This document shows, one piece after another, positions 8,610 to 18,155 of a DNA stretch of 64,000 nucleotides. This stretch comes from Echinicola pacifica DSM 19836 (lineage in GTDB: Bacteria; Bacteroidota; Bacteroidia; Cytophagales; Cyclobacteriaceae). Positions within the stretch are counted from its first letter, which is position 1. Each line of letters begins with the position of its first letter. The position numbers and the translations under genes are program-made. Below the pieces are notes generated by a model. It made no database searches. It worked only from the letters and a program-made list of their open reading frames with translations, and had not been told where the DNA came from. The stretch spans positions 410,441 through 474,440 of the forward strand of contig NZ_KB890739.1 in assembly GCF_000373245.1 (NCBI RefSeq), given 5' to 3'.

Positions 8610-10000
8610 GCGTCTTTTCTTACTATGCTTGCAGTCATTACGGCTTCACAGACCAATGTGTTGCCTACATAGGCTTCGCCTTTCATTTTTGCAATCCCTC
8701 TTCTGATTGGGGACAATAGTTCACATTTGAATACTAAGGTATCCCCAGGTAAAACCATTTTTCTGAATTTGCAACTTTCGATCCCTAAGAAATAGGTCCA
8801 GTAGTTTTCTGGATCATCTACGGTGCTTAGGACTAGAATTCCCCCTGTCTGAGCCATTGCTTCTACTTGAAGTACGCCAGGCATCACGGGATTGTTTGGA
8901 AAGTGCCCCATAAAAAACGGCTCGTTGATCGTAACGTTTTTTACTCCCGCTACCACGGTGTCATCCAGATAGATGATTTTATCCAGCAATTGGAAGGGAT
9001 AGCGATGAGGGAGAATATTTCCAATCTGGTTGATATCCAGGACGGGAGGCAGCTTAGGGTCATAGTGAGGGATATGACTAGGCCCCACTTTTTCCATGGC
9101 TCTTTTTAGTTTTTTGGCAAAAGCCACGTTGGCGGCATGGCCAGGTCGTGCAGCTAGGATCTGTGCCTTCAGTGGTCTGCCCACTAGTGCCAGGTCTCCC
9201 ACCACATCGAGTAATTTATGTCTGGCTGGCTCGTTTTTGTAGCGAAGCTCCACATTATTAAGGATCCCTTCCTTGCGGACTTCCACCTTAGGCTTGTTAA
9301 ACATTTTGGCGAGTCCTTCCAGTTCCTCATCGGTCACGACTCTGTCCACCACCACGATGGCGTTGTTTAGGTCTCCACCTTGAATGAGATTTTGCTTATA
9401 AAGCATCTCCAATTCATGCAAGAAACAGAAGGTACGGCAAGAGGCGATCTCCGCCTTAAACTGGCTGATATCAGTGATGGAGGCATGCTGACTTCCCAGC
9501 ACTGGGGAATTATAGTCCACCATGACCGTCACTCTGTAATCATCAAGGGGCAAAGCGGCCATTTCCACCTCTCTGGAGGAGTCGCGGTAATGGATGCTCT
9601 CGGGTACCTCAAAGAATCTTCTAAGAGCATTTTGCTCCCTCAAGCCGGCATCTTCCAGAATACTGATAAACTGGATGCTGCTGCCATCCATAATAGGAGG
9701 CTCAGGGCCATCCAGCTGGATGAGCACATTGTCGATCTCCAGACCTACCAAGGCTGCCAGGACATGTTCTACCGTATTTACCCTCGCGCCTCCTTGTTCG
9801 ATGGTGGTGCCTCGGGATACGTCCACCACATTGTCCACATCTGCGTCCACGATGGGGGATCCTTCCAGATCTATTCGTTGGAACTTATAGCCGTGGTTTG
9901 GTGGAGCTGGCATAAAGGTCATATTGGCTTCCACCCCGGTATGTAATCCTACGCCGGAGACGGTGACCTGCTTTCCAATAGTATGCTGTTTGACTTTCAT
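8606..10000 (-). CDS. lpxC/fabZ: Bifunctional UDP-3-O-acyl-GlcNAc deacetylase / 3-hydroxyacyl-ACP dehydratase (LpxC-FabZ fusion)
   Basis: A 464-residue fusion typical of Bacteroidota. Residues 1 to about 300 are LpxC, the zinc deacetylase that commits substrate to lipid A: VNTVEHVLAAL gives the first zinc ligand region and HKLLDVVGDLALVG the second. Residues about 315-464 are FabZ, the beta-hydroxyacyl-ACP dehydratase of fatty acid synthesis: LPHRYPFQLLDK and the hotdog active-site segment GHFPNNPVMPGVLQVEAMAQ. Fusing the two couples the supply of hydroxyacyl chains to lipid A synthesis. It lies between lpxD and lpxA on the same strand. Confidence 0.96.
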   Translation of the reverse strand: MKVKQHTIGKQVTVSGVGLHTGVEANMTFMPAPPNHGYKFQRIDLEGSPIVDADVDNVVDVSRGTTIEQGGARVNTVEHVLAALVGLEIDNVLIQLDGPEPPIMDGSSIQFISILEDAGLREQNALRRFFEVPESIHYRDSSREVEMAALPLDDYRVTVMVDYNSPVLGSQHASITDISQFKAEIASCRTFCFLHELEMLYKQNLIQGGDLNNAIVVVDRVVTDEELEGLAKMFNKPKVEVRKEGILNNVELRYKNEPARHKLLDVVGDLALVGRPLKAQILAARPGHAANVAFAKKLKRAMEKVGPSHIPHYDPKLPPVLDINQIGNILPHRYPFQLLDKIIYLDDTVVAGVKNVTINEPFFMGHFPNNPVMPGVLQVEAMAQTGGILVLSTVDDPENYWTYFLGIESCKFRKMVLPGDTLVFKCELLSPIRRGIAKMKGEAYVGNTLVCEAVMTASIVRKDA

Positions 10001-10044
10001 TTATGATGATTTTTGAGCATCTGTCATTAATTGATGCCGCAAAT

Positions 10045-11067
10045 TTATTGTTTTTTTTCCAGTTCTTTTATTTTCTCTTGTAGAGAAGGTAGGTTTTTGA
10101 AGATTGAATATGACTTTAAGAAGTCTTTCATCTCAAATCCCATATATCCAAGGATAGTCCTGCCAGGCTTAGTGATGGACTTGCTGATCCCCGTATTGGC
10201 ACCGATGATGGTGTTATCGGCGATCTTCAGGTGTCCCACAAGGCCGGCCTGACCTGCTATGATACAGTTTTTGCCAATCTCAGTAGATCCCGAGATCCCC
10301 GCCTGAGCAGCGATCACCGTATTCTCTCCTATGATGACATTATGTGCAATCTGTACCAAATTGTCAATTTTAACCCCCCTGCGAATAATTGTGGAACCTA
10401 TCGTCGCACAATCAATGGTCGTGTTGGACCCTACACTTACATGGTCTTCTAGTATGACATTGCCCAGCTGGGGCACTCCCTTATAGGTTTTGTCATCCTG
10501 TGGGGCAAAACCAAAACCGTCGGCTCCGATCACCGTATTAGGATGGATCTCGCAGTCATTTCCTATGACACTGTCCTTGCAGATCCTAGCGCCGGAGTGT
10601 ATGATGGTGCGGTCTCCCACTTGTACATTGTCACCAATATAGGAATTGGGATGAAGGATCACCTCTTGCCCGATTTTGCAGTTTTTGCCAATATAGCTGA
10701 ACGCTCCCCTATAGCCATTCTCTCCCATGCTGCTGTTTTCTCCAATAAATGAAGGCTCCTCTACTCCGGATAAATGCTGCTTATTCAACTGAGAATAGGC
10801 CTCTAGAAGCTGGGTGAAGGCGGTATAAGGGTTGCGTACCTTTATTAGGGTGGTGGAAAGTGCTTTGTCTGGCACATAGTCTTCCGCTATAATCACCGCC
10901 GAGGAATTGGTGGTGTATAGGTGCGGTTCGTATTTCATATTGGACAAAAAACTCACCCCGCCTGTAGTTCCCTCTTGGATCTTATCAAGCCGGCTGACTT
11001 TTGTCGTGCCATCACCTTCCACTGTACCGTTTAAAAGTTCTGCAATCTGACTGACAGTAAATTCCAT
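10045..11067 (-). CDS. lpxD: UDP-3-O-(3-hydroxyacyl)glucosamine N-acyltransferase
   Basis: A 340-residue enzyme that adds the second hydroxyacyl chain to the deacetylated sugar in lipid A synthesis. It has an N-terminal uridine-binding domain (about 1-100, [16 protein letters not shown] at the start), a left-handed beta-helix of hexapeptide repeats (about 105-300), and a C-terminal helix. [17 protein letters not shown] carries the catalytic histidine region. It precedes lpxC-fabZ by 44 bp and follows the HD-domain gene by 15 bp, all on the minus strand. Confidence 0.95.
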   Translation of the reverse strand: MEFTVSQIAELLNGTVEGDGTTKVSRLDKIQEGTTGGVSFLSNMKYEPHLYTTNSSAVIIAEDYVPDKALSTTLIKVRNPYTAFTQLLEAYSQLNKQHLSGVEEPSFIGENSSMGENGYRGAFSYIGKNCKIGQEVILHPNSYIGDNVQVGDRTIIHSGARICKDSVIGNDCEIHPNTVIGADGFGFAPQDDKTYKGVPQLGNVILEDHVSVGSNTTIDCATIGSTIIRRGVKIDNLVQIAHNVIIGENTVIAAQAGISGSTEIGKNCIIAGQAGLVGHLKIADNTIIGANTGISKSITKPGRTILGYMGFEMKDFLKSYSIFKNLPSLQEKIKELEKKQ

Positions 11068-11082
11068 TGGTTTAAAATTATA

Positions 11083-12312
11083 TTAACGCAAAGTTAAATT
11101 TTTAGCCCGACAAGCATAATACTTTTTTACAATTTTGCTCATCGCTTTGATATTTGGAAGGTCCGCAGCCTGGGCCACATCGATCACTTCTCCTTTTTTG
11201 GTAAGGATCAATACTTTTTCCTTTGCCATATAGGCATTGTTTGAGATGAATCCTGAGCTTACAAAATAAGGTAATTCCTCAGGACTGATCTTGAGATTTT
11301 TGATTACTTCGGCTTCCATCTCGGCGAGCTGCTCTTCTGTAAATGGCGTATTGCTAAGTTTGATCTTAAACAAATTACGGGTCAAAAACATCTGTGAGAT
11401 GCTTCTAAGCACAAAATCAGGGTGGTTTTTCCAGTATTTAATGGCTCCCCAAATATCGTAATCATCCAAATTGGCAAATATCTCTTGTAAATCCTCCGAC
11501 TTCTGGAAGTCCTTTAAGGTATAGTTGTTCTGCAGGAAATGCCTGAATGCTTCCGAGCCTTCCACATGCACGCCTCCCTGCTGGAGGTCCTTCGCGCGGG
11601 TGATGAGGTTGATGAGCATTTTTTCGGCACTTACAGTGGTTTTGTGCAGGTAAACCTGCCAATACATGAGTCTTCGGGCACTGAGAAAATTCTCTATACT
11701 ATAAAGCCCTTTTTCCTCTACCACGATTTGATCATCCTTAATATTCATCATTTTGATGATACGATCCGCACCAATGGTCCCCTCGGATACACCCGTGAAG
11801 AAACAATCCCGCTGAAGGTAATCCAATCGGTCTATGTCCAACTGGCTGGAAACCAGTTGATAGAAGAATTTACGCTCGTATTTATTCTTAAATATTCTTA
11901 AAGCAAGATCTAATTGGCCGTTTAATTGTTTATTTAAAGTCTCCATTAGGAGTAGCGAAAGCGACTCGTGAGGAATACCTTTGAGTAAGGTGTATTCCAG
12001 GGCATGGCTAAAAGGGCCATGGCCAATATCATGCAAGAGAATTGCAATCAGCGAAGCTTCATATTCCTTATCACTGATTTCATGTCCTTTATTTCGTAGA
12101 TTGTCTAAGGTGATGCTCATCAGGTGCATAGCGCCGATAGCATGGTGAAACCGCGTATGCAATGCACCGGGATAAACCAAATCAGTCAAACCAAGCTGCT
12201 TAATCCGCCGTAACCTTTGGAAGTAAGGATGATCGATGATGGTGAATATTAGCTCACTTGGAATAGTGATGAAACCGTAAACCGGGTCGTTGAGTATTTT
12301 ATGGCTTTTCAA
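11083..12312 (-). CDS. HD domain-containing phosphohydrolase
   Basis: An approximately 409-residue HD-superfamily protein related to dNTPase/SAMHD1-like hydrolases: HTRFHHAIGAMHLM (first metal-binding histidine), LLHDIGHGPFSHALE (the HD pair) and QLDIDRLDYLQRD (the distal aspartate). I place the start at TTG 12310-12312, giving MKSHKILNDPVYGF, where the family conservation begins. An ATG at 12384 is in frame, but that extension would overlap the start of divergent porX and is not family-like. It heads the lipid A operon, an arrangement I have seen associated with porX in Bacteroidota. The substrate is unknown. Confidence 0.85.
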   Translation of the reverse strand: MKSHKILNDPVYGFITIPSELIFTIIDHPYFQRLRRIKQLGLTDLVYPGALHTRFHHAIGAMHLMSITLDNLRNKGHEISDKEYEASLIAILLHDIGHGPFSHALEYTLLKGIPHESLSLLLMETLNKQLNGQLDLALRIFKNKYERKFFYQLVSSQLDIDRLDYLQRDCFFTGVSEGTIGADRIIKMMNIKDDQIVVEEKGLYSIENFLSARRLMYWQVYLHKTTVSAEKMLINLITRAKDLQQGGVHVEGSEAFRHFLQNNYTLKDFQKSEDLQEIFANLDDYDIWGAIKYWKNHPDFVLRSISQMFLTRNLFKIKLSNTPFTEEQLAEMEAEVIKNLKISPEELPYFVSSGFISNNAYMAKEKVLILTKKGEVIDVAQAADLPNIKAMSKIVKKYYACRAKNLTLR

Positions 12313-12327
12313 TTGCCTAGTAATTAG

Positions 12328-12358
12328 TTGATAGAATTCAAAAGTAATTATAAATTTA
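12328..12358 (+). promoter_or_regulatory. Likely porX promoter
   Basis: TTG at 12328-12330, a 20 bp spacer, then TAAATTTA at 12351-12358 (7 of 8 to TAnnTTTG). It ends 20 bases before the porX ATG. It lies in the 66 bp divergent gap with the HD-domain gene. Confidence 0.45.
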
Positions 12359-12378
12359 AAGGATTTAAACCTCTGAAG

Positions 12379-13941
12379 ATGCAAAAATTTAAAATACTAT
12401 GGGCTGACGATGAGATTGACTTATTAAAGCCTCATATAATGTTTCTGGAACAAAAGGGATATGAGATCACCACCGTCAATAGTGGTCTCGATGCTGTGGA
12501 GATGGTAGAAGAAACCAATTTTGATGTGATATTTTTGGATGAGATGATGCCAGGGATGACTGGTCTGGAGACCTTGCAGCAGGTCAAAATCCTTAAACCT
12601 CAGACTCCTGTGGTCATGATCACCAAAAGTGAGGAAGAGCATATCATGGATGATGCCATCGGTGGAAAAATCGCCGATTACCTGATCAAGCCCATCAATC
12701 CCAATCAAATACTGCTTTCTGTAAAGAAAATCCTGCAGAACAAACAGCTCATCAGTGAGAAAACAAACTTGTCTTATCAGCAGGATTTCTCCAAAATCAG
12801 CATGGCCTATAATGATGCCATTGACCATCAGGAATGGGCCGATATCTATAAGCGTCTGACGTACTGGGAGCTGGAGATCGATAAGACCGAAAACAAAAGT
12901 ATGCAGGAGGTTTTGGATACCCAAAAAACCGAAGCCAATGCGAATTTTGCCCGCTTTATCAAGGAAAATTACCTTGACTGGCTCAATGATGCAGACTCTG
13001 ACAAGCCTATCCTATCCCATCGTGTGATGAAAGAAAAGGTGTTTCCCCACCTTCAGGAAGGCAAAAAGCCCCTGTTTTTTGTGGTTATTGATAATTTGCG
13101 CCTGGACCAATGGGAGGTTATTGAGCCGATATTAAGTGATTATTTTAATATCAAAAGCGAAGACACCTATTATAGCATTCTTCCTACGACCACCGCTTAT
13201 GCGCGGAATGCCCTCTTTAGTGGCATGATGCCCATGGATATGGCTCGCTTTCACCCGGATTTATGGGAAAATGAGGATACCGACGAGAGCAAAAACAACC
13301 ATGAGGCGGAGTTTTTGGAGGTGAACCTCAAGAAAAACAGACTTCCTATTAAGTTTAGCTATAATAAGATCCTGCAAGCCAACCAAGGCAAAAACGTATT
13401 GGAGCAATTTCCCAATATGATGAATAACGATCTGAATGTGCTTGTCTATAATTTTGTAGACATGATGTCCCATGCTAGGACGGATATGAAGATGATTCGT
13501 GAGCTAGCACCCGATGAGTCGGCTTATCGATCCATCACCGAAAGCTGGTTTTTACACAGTTCATTATTCGAATTATTCAAGAAGGTGAGTGATGCCGGCT
13601 GTGAGGTGATCGTCACTACAGATCATGGAACGAAGAAGGTGAATCGCCCTTACAAGATTATTGGTGATCGTAAAGTAACTACCAATTTAAGGTACAAACA
13701 AGGGAGGAATCTGAACTTTGAATCCGGCAAAGTATTCGAAATTAGTAAGCCGGAAGATGCAAAGCTTCCGAGATTTAATGTCTCCACAAGTTATGTTTTT
13801 GCGGTAGAAGATTATTTCTTTGCATATCCGAACAATTACAATTATTATGTAAATTACTACAAAGATACCTTTCAGCATGGGGGAGTATCCTTGGAGGAGG
13901 TAATTGTTCCTATTATGCATTTGTCACCAAAGCAATATTGA
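12379..13941 (+). CDS. porX: PorX-type response regulator with PglZ domain
   Basis: A 520-residue two-component regulator controlling the type IX secretion system in Bacteroidota. Residues 1-120 are a receiver domain: acidic pair ADDE at 9-12, phospho-acceptor Asp54 in IFLDEMMPG, Lys104 in YLIKP. A helical linker leads to an alkaline-phosphatase-like PglZ domain (about 230-510) with FVVIDNLRLDQW, PTTTAYARNALFSG and TTDHGTKK, which carry the metal-binding acids and threonine. PorX is reported to be a phosphodiesterase that signals to the T9SS through SigP. The start was moved to ATG 12379 from an in-frame ATG at 12328 because the receiver fold begins at once. Length agrees with known PorX (about 518). 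Confidence 0.93.
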   Translation: MQKFKILWADDEIDLLKPHIMFLEQKGYEITTVNSGLDAVEMVEETNFDVIFLDEMMPGMTGLETLQQVKILKPQTPVVMITKSEEEHIMDDAIGGKIADYLIKPINPNQILLSVKKILQNKQLISEKTNLSYQQDFSKISMAYNDAIDHQEWADIYKRLTYWELEIDKTENKSMQEVLDTQKTEANANFARFIKENYLDWLNDADSDKPILSHRVMKEKVFPHLQEGKKPLFFVVIDNLRLDQWEVIEPILSDYFNIKSEDTYYSILPTTTAYARNALFSGMMPMDMARFHPDLWENEDTDESKNNHEAEFLEVNLKKNRLPIKFSYNKILQANQGKNVLEQFPNMMNNDLNVLVYNFVDMMSHARTDMKMIRELAPDESAYRSITESWFLHSSLFELFKKVSDAGCEVIVTTDHGTKKVNRPYKIIGDRKVTTNLRYKQGRNLNFESGKVFEISKPEDAKLPRFNVSTSYVFAVEDYFFAYPNNYNYYVNYYKDTFQHGGVSLEEVIVPIMHLSPKQY

Positions 13942-13948
13942 TCAAGCC

Positions 13949-14371
13949 TTGAAAGAACTAATTTGTGAGAGCAGCAATGACCTTTCGGCGATAGCCGAGG
14001 AAGTAATAAATACCTGTAAGGATTTACCTGTATGGGTATTTAGAGGTGAGATGGGCGCTGGAAAGACCACACTCATCAAGGCCATTGCTGCTCATTTTGG
14101 TATCCATGACACGGTAAGTAGCCCGTCGTTTTCGATAGTAAATGAATATCAGGGAGAGCAGGGAGAGGTTTTTTATCACTTTGACTTTTACCGTATCAAA
14201 GAGCAGGAGGAAGCCATTGAGATAGGAGTAGATGAATATTTTTATAGTGGGAAATACTGCTGGGTGGAGTGGGCTGAGAAGATTCCGGATTATTTGCCGG
14301 AGGATTTTTACCTGATTGACCTATCGATCGAAGAGGGTGAAAAAAGGAGATTGGAAATAAATAAGATTTAA
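13949..14371 (+). CDS. tsaE: tRNA threonylcarbamoyladenosine biosynthesis protein TsaE
   Basis: An approximately 140-residue P-loop ATPase needed for the t6A modification of tRNAs reading ANN codons, working with TsaB and TsaD. Walker A is GEMGAGKTTL near residues 33-42. The family segments SSPSFSIVNEY, FDFYRI and WVEWAEKI follow. I choose TTG at 13949, 7 bases after the porX stop; the longer in-frame ATG at 13904 overlaps porX and adds a tail that does not fit the family. Alternative starts cannot be excluded. Co-transcription with porX and ald is likely. Confidence 0.88.
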   Translation: MKELICESSNDLSAIAEEVINTCKDLPVWVFRGEMGAGKTTLIKAIAAHFGIHDTVSSPSFSIVNEYQGEQGEVFYHFDFYRIKEQEEAIEIGVDEYFYSGKYCWVEWAEKIPDYLPEDFYLIDLSIEEGEKRRLEINKI

Positions 14372-14376
14372 AGAAG

Positions 14377-15594
14377 ATGGGAGCTAATATGGCTGAGATT
14401 AGTAAAGAAGCTAGTATATATCCTCAGGAGGCAGTCGCAAAAATTGCTACTTCCGGGCATTCAGTGTTGGTCGGGATACCAAAGGAGACCGAGTCGCAGG
14501 AGAGGAGAGTGGTACTCACCCCTGAAGCCGTGGCTTTATTAGTGAATAATAATCAGCGGGTGATGGTGGAGACAGGGGCGGGAGATGCCTCTAAATTTAG
14601 CGATAAGGAATATTCTGATGCTGGCGCCAAGGTGGTTTATTCCTCTAAGGAAGCTTTTGAGGCGCAGGTGGTGCTGAAAGTGGAGCCGCCGACAGAGGTG
14701 GAGATTAACTATATGAAGCCTGGGGCTTGTTTGATTTCGGCCTTGCAGCTTGGCAAGCAAAATGCGGAGTATATCCATGCCTTAAACCGCAAAAAAATCA
14801 CGGCCGTATCTTTCGAGCATTTGGAGGATAAGGTGGGAGGAATGCCCGTGGTAAGGGCCATGAGTGAGATCGCCGGAAGCTCGGTGATGCTCATAGCCGC
14901 CGAATACCTTTCCAGTGCCAAAAGTGGCGGAAAAGGCCTTATCCTCGGAGGAATCACCGGGGTGCCTCCGACCAAAGTCGTGATTATTGGGGCAGGTACA
15001 GTCGCTGAATATGCAGCCAGAACGGCCTTGGGCCTCGGGGCGAGCATTATGATTTTTGATAATCATCTGTATAAGTTGAGAAGAATCAAGCAGCTTCTGG
15101 GGCAGCAGGTTTATACTTCCACTATTGATAATTACACTTTGGGTGAAGCGTTGAAAGAGGCGGATGTGGTAATCGGCGCTTTAAGGGCCGAAAAAGGCCG
15201 CGCCAAAGTGGTGGTGAGTGCAGAGATGATCTCCGCTATGATGCCAGGAAGCGTGGTGATCGATGTAAGTATTGATCAGGGAGGATGCTTAGAGACTTCC
15301 CAAATGACGAGTCATGAAAATCCCATCTATTTTGTGGATGACATCATCCATTATTGTGTTCCAAATATAGCCTCCAGAGTTGCTAGAACCGCCTCCATGT
15401 CACTTTCTAATATTTTTACGCCCATACTTCTCCAGATGTCTGACCATGGTGGAGCAGAGGAAATGGTGTTTAATTATAAGTGGTTTATGAAGGGCGTGTA
15501 TACCTATAGAGGTAGTTTGACTAATGCTCATTTGGCCAGAAAATTCCAGATGAACCATAAGGAACTTCAGCTTTTATTGGCCGCTAGGTACTAA
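14377..15594 (+). CDS. ald: Alanine dehydrogenase
   Basis: A 405-residue NAD-dependent alanine dehydrogenase interconverting L-alanine and pyruvate plus ammonia. The N-terminal catalytic domain has GIPKETESQERRVVLTPEAV, and the Rossmann nucleotide-binding motif VVIIGAGTVAEYAA is near residue 200. IDVSIDQGGCLETS and VPNIASRVARTAS are family hallmarks. The Bacteroidota version has an extra N-terminal stretch of about 30 residues, as here. It begins 5 bp after tsaE, so it is probably in the porX transcript. Confidence 0.92.
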   Translation: MGANMAEISKEASIYPQEAVAKIATSGHSVLVGIPKETESQERRVVLTPEAVALLVNNNQRVMVETGAGDASKFSDKEYSDAGAKVVYSSKEAFEAQVVLKVEPPTEVEINYMKPGACLISALQLGKQNAEYIHALNRKKITAVSFEHLEDKVGGMPVVRAMSEIAGSSVMLIAAEYLSSAKSGGKGLILGGITGVPPTKVVIIGAGTVAEYAARTALGLGASIMIFDNHLYKLRRIKQLLGQQVYTSTIDNYTLGEALKEADVVIGALRAEKGRAKVVVSAEMISAMMPGSVVIDVSIDQGGCLETSQMTSHENPIYFVDDIIHYCVPNIASRVARTASMSLSNIFTPILLQMSDHGGAEEMVFNYKWFMKGVYTYRGSLTNAHLARKFQMNHKELQLLLAARY

Positions 15595-15649
15595 TATTTT
15601 TGTTGCAAAAAGGGTGATAGGACGAGGGTTTTCTGCAAGCGATTTATGA

Positions 15650-16123
15650 CTACGAGAGTAGTTTTTGTCTAAGCAAAAATTCAAGCTGATCATTTGCACG
15701 TAATAAATCATCTGTCAGCTTTTTGTTTTCTTTACGTAAAGAATACACTTCAAATGCATTTTTTATTACGGTTTTGATATACTCTTCCTCCCAGGGTTTG
15801 GTGAGGTAATGGTACACTTGACCTTTATTGATAGCGTCTATAACTGCCTGAATATCAGTGTATCCTGTAAGTAGGATCCTGATCGGCTCGGGATGCTTAT
15901 AAATAATAGACTCCAAAAACTCCACACCCGTTTCTTCAGGCATACGCTGATCGGTCACGATAATGTCGATTTTGTTTTGCTCTAATATTTCTCTTCCCTT
16001 ATCAGCTGATACCGCAAGGTGGATTTTAAAGTCCCTCCGAAAAGTTGCCTTAAAAGCCTGCAAATTATTCTCTTCATCGTCCACATAAAGAATGCGGATT
16101 TTTTCATTCGTTTCTTCACTCAT
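15650..16123 (-). CDS. Single-domain response regulator with C-terminal coiled coil
   Basis: A 157-residue protein made of one receiver domain (VDDEEN at 14-19, phospho-acceptor Asp58 in VTDQRMP, Lys109 in LTKPW) and a short helical tail (about 120-155) likely to form a coiled coil. There is no DNA-binding or enzymatic output domain. It is strikingly similar to the receiver at the start of the hybrid kinase at 20291-21373 (shared RILLTGY, VIDAINKG and DQRMP), so the two are close paralogues. It is divergent from the ThiF-like gene and probably belongs to the same signalling system. Confidence 0.88.
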   Translation of the reverse strand: MSEETNEKIRILYVDDEENNLQAFKATFRRDFKIHLAVSADKGREILEQNKIDIIVTDQRMPEETGVEFLESIIYKHPEPIRILLTGYTDIQAVIDAINKGQVYHYLTKPWEEEYIKTVIKNAFEVYSLRKENKKLTDDLLRANDQLEFLLRQKLLS

Positions 16124-16346
16124 GAGGATGTAATATTTAATGCCAAAGTTTAGAAATGGTATGAGTGCTTTAGGGTAATTATGCCAATTCTTGTTGATTT
16201 CTGATACAAATATATACGTAATTTACTTATTCAACTCGAAAAACAACAATTCTGTTTCCATTAAATGCATGTTTGAACAGCAAATTTTTTAATTTTTTAT
16301 TTATTTCTGCAACATATAATATAACTTTACTTGTATTAATTACCTG

Positions 16347-17456
16347 ATGTACCACCAACTTAGTGAAATGAACGCAATCAATATTGATGGGTTAGACCTG
16401 AATTATCAAGCGCTGGTAGTCCCCGCAGCGGATGCAGAAAGTCATCCATTTTTGATCCAATTGTTGGAGAATCAGTCAGTTGAGAAGCTTGATGAATTGG
16501 ATATCCAGGTGGCCGAACTCATGAAGATCAATAGCCCTAAAGAGAAGCTTTCACAAGAGGAATTGATGATTAAAGTGGGTGAATTTTATGGTAAACACAA
16601 TAGGGATAATTATGGTTCCTGGGTCTATTTCCATTGGCGGAAGCAGTTAATTAGGATTTTGTCTAAGGAAGATTTCATTCAATTAAGAACCTCCCGCAAC
16701 AGGTATAAAATCACCCAGGAGGAACAAGAACTTTTATACAGCAAAAAAATCGGAGTAATTGGTCTTTCGGTAGGTCAGAGTGTGGCCCTAAGTTTAGCGA
16801 TGGAGCGCTCTTTTGGAGAGCTGAGGATTGCGGATTTTGATACGCTGGAACTGAGCAATATGAATCGCATCAGAACTGGTATTTATAGCCTGGGGCTGAA
16901 GAAGGTATGGGTAGTGGCTAGAGAAGTGGCAGAAGTGGATCCTTACCTGAAGGTGAGTATCTATGACCAAGGCATCACGCCCGAGAATATGGAGGAGTTT
17001 TTTGAGAAAGACGGTGGGCTCGACCTGCTGGTGGAGGAGTGTGATAGCCTTCCGATCAAGATCCAAAGCCGCCTAAAGGCTAAGGCAATGGGGATACCCG
17101 TGATCATGGATACGAGTGATCGGGGGATGATGGATATAGAGCGATATGATCTAGAAAAGGACAGGCCGATCTTTCATGGATATCTCAAGGATTTTGGAGA
17201 TGAAACGGAGTTGCTCACCAAATTAAATGATAATTATAGGGAAATATTGTTTGCAATTTTGCATTTTGAGCAATTATCCGAGAGATTAAAATATAGTATG
17301 AGCGAAATCGGCAAAACTATTACCACATGGCCGCAGTTGGCCTCTTCTGTGATAATGGGAGGGGCTATGGGCGCACATTATGCCAGGGCAATATTCTTAA
17401 ACCAGGATGTTCCCTCTGGCAGGTTTTATGTCGATTTGGATTCGATAAAATGGTAG
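16347..17456 (+). CDS. ThiF/MoeB-family E1-like adenylyltransferase
   Basis: A 369-residue protein with a helical N-terminal region (1-125, no family recognised) and an E1/ThiF Rossmann domain. The nucleotide loop is IGLSVGQS at 138-145, followed by ADFDTLELSNMNR at 162-174, which holds the Mg/ATP aspartate and the conserved Asn and Arg. These enzymes adenylate a C-terminal carboxylate of a protein or peptide. The zinc-binding CxxC pairs of MoeB are absent; Cys230 in EECDS is a candidate thioester residue. It resembles the ThiF half of Rv1355c-type fusions, but the nitroreductase half is missing. It is followed after 7 bp by an acyltransferase-like gene and then sensor kinases, so it may make a signal molecule. 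Substrate unknown. Confidence 0.78.
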   Translation: MYHQLSEMNAINIDGLDLNYQALVVPAADAESHPFLIQLLENQSVEKLDELDIQVAELMKINSPKEKLSQEELMIKVGEFYGKHNRDNYGSWVYFHWRKQLIRILSKEDFIQLRTSRNRYKITQEEQELLYSKKIGVIGLSVGQSVALSLAMERSFGELRIADFDTLELSNMNRIRTGIYSLGLKKVWVVAREVAEVDPYLKVSIYDQGITPENMEEFFEKDGGLDLLVEECDSLPIKIQSRLKAKAMGIPVIMDTSDRGMMDIERYDLEKDRPIFHGYLKDFGDETELLTKLNDNYREILFAILHFEQLSERLKYSMSEIGKTITTWPQLASSVIMGGAMGAHYARAIFLNQDVPSGRFYVDLDSIKW

Positions 17457-17463
17457 TTAAAGC

Positions 17464-18150
17464 ATGAGGGTTAGGATAAGGGCAGTTAGATCTATAAATG
17501 ATACTACCACAACTGATAAGTATATTGACGGACATTTTTCGGTGTTGGAATCATATGGGGTGACCAAGGTGACCTCTGCTGATAGGTCTTGGGCCAATAA
17601 CCCCAATGTGTATTTATTGGTGGTAGAGTCAGAAGATGGATCTAAGGTATTTGGCGGCGGAAGAGTTCAGATTAAAAATGAAGCATATAATTTACCTTTA
17701 GAGCCTGCGATCGTAGAGAAGGATACCCGCATAGTGGAGTACATGAGCCAGTATTCAGATATGGAAGTGGCAGAACTCTGCGGGGTATGGAATTCCAAAG
17801 AGATCGCTGGCTATGGTATTGGGGCCATATTTCTGATTAGAGCAGGGGTAGCTGTGGCTTCTTTGCTCGATCTGAAGTGCCTGATGGGGTTTTGTTCCCC
17901 TTTTACCTTGCAAAATTGCCAGAAATTAGGTTTCAAAATTATAGAAAACCTAGGTGATAATGGAACCTTTTTGTATCCTAAAGAAGGCCTTATCGCGACG
18001 ATTCTGGATATCAAAAACCTAAAGGATTTGCCCAATGCCAAAGAGGAGGAAAGGGACAATATCTTTTATTTGAAAAATAACCCTGTCCATTCCTCAAATG
18101 AAACAAGCCCAAAAGGTGAGTTTACAATAATGTATGACCTGAATGTCTGA
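17464..18150 (+). CDS. GNAT-like acyltransferase (putative)
   Basis: A 228-residue protein. I read it as a GNAT-fold acyltransferase: EVAELCGVWNS at 101-111 is the usual strand before the cofactor loop, IAGYGIG at 114-120 fits the (R/Q)xxGxG/A acyl-CoA pyrophosphate loop, and SPFTLQNCQKLGF at 145-157 resembles the distal GNAT motif. The layout is also reminiscent of N-acyl amino acid or acyl-homoserine lactone synthases, but no signature residue set proves that. It lies between the ThiF-like gene (7 bp) and the 7TM sensor kinase (5 bp) in an apparent operon. The substrate is unknown; the GNAT call is by eye. Confidence 0.55.
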   Translation: MRVRIRAVRSINDTTTTDKYIDGHFSVLESYGVTKVTSADRSWANNPNVYLLVVESEDGSKVFGGGRVQIKNEAYNLPLEPAIVEKDTRIVEYMSQYSDMEVAELCGVWNSKEIAGYGIGAIFLIRAGVAVASLLDLKCLMGFCSPFTLQNCQKLGFKIIENLGDNGTFLYPKEGLIATILDIKNLKDLPNAKEEERDNIFYLKNNPVHSSNETSPKGEFTIMYDLNV

Positions 18151-18155
18151 TCTAT

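Noticed and set aside
11462-11662. Short frames within large genes, such as that inside the HD-domain gene
   Set aside because: They lie entirely within well-supported genes and translate to low-complexity or Cys/Pro-rich text without motifs.
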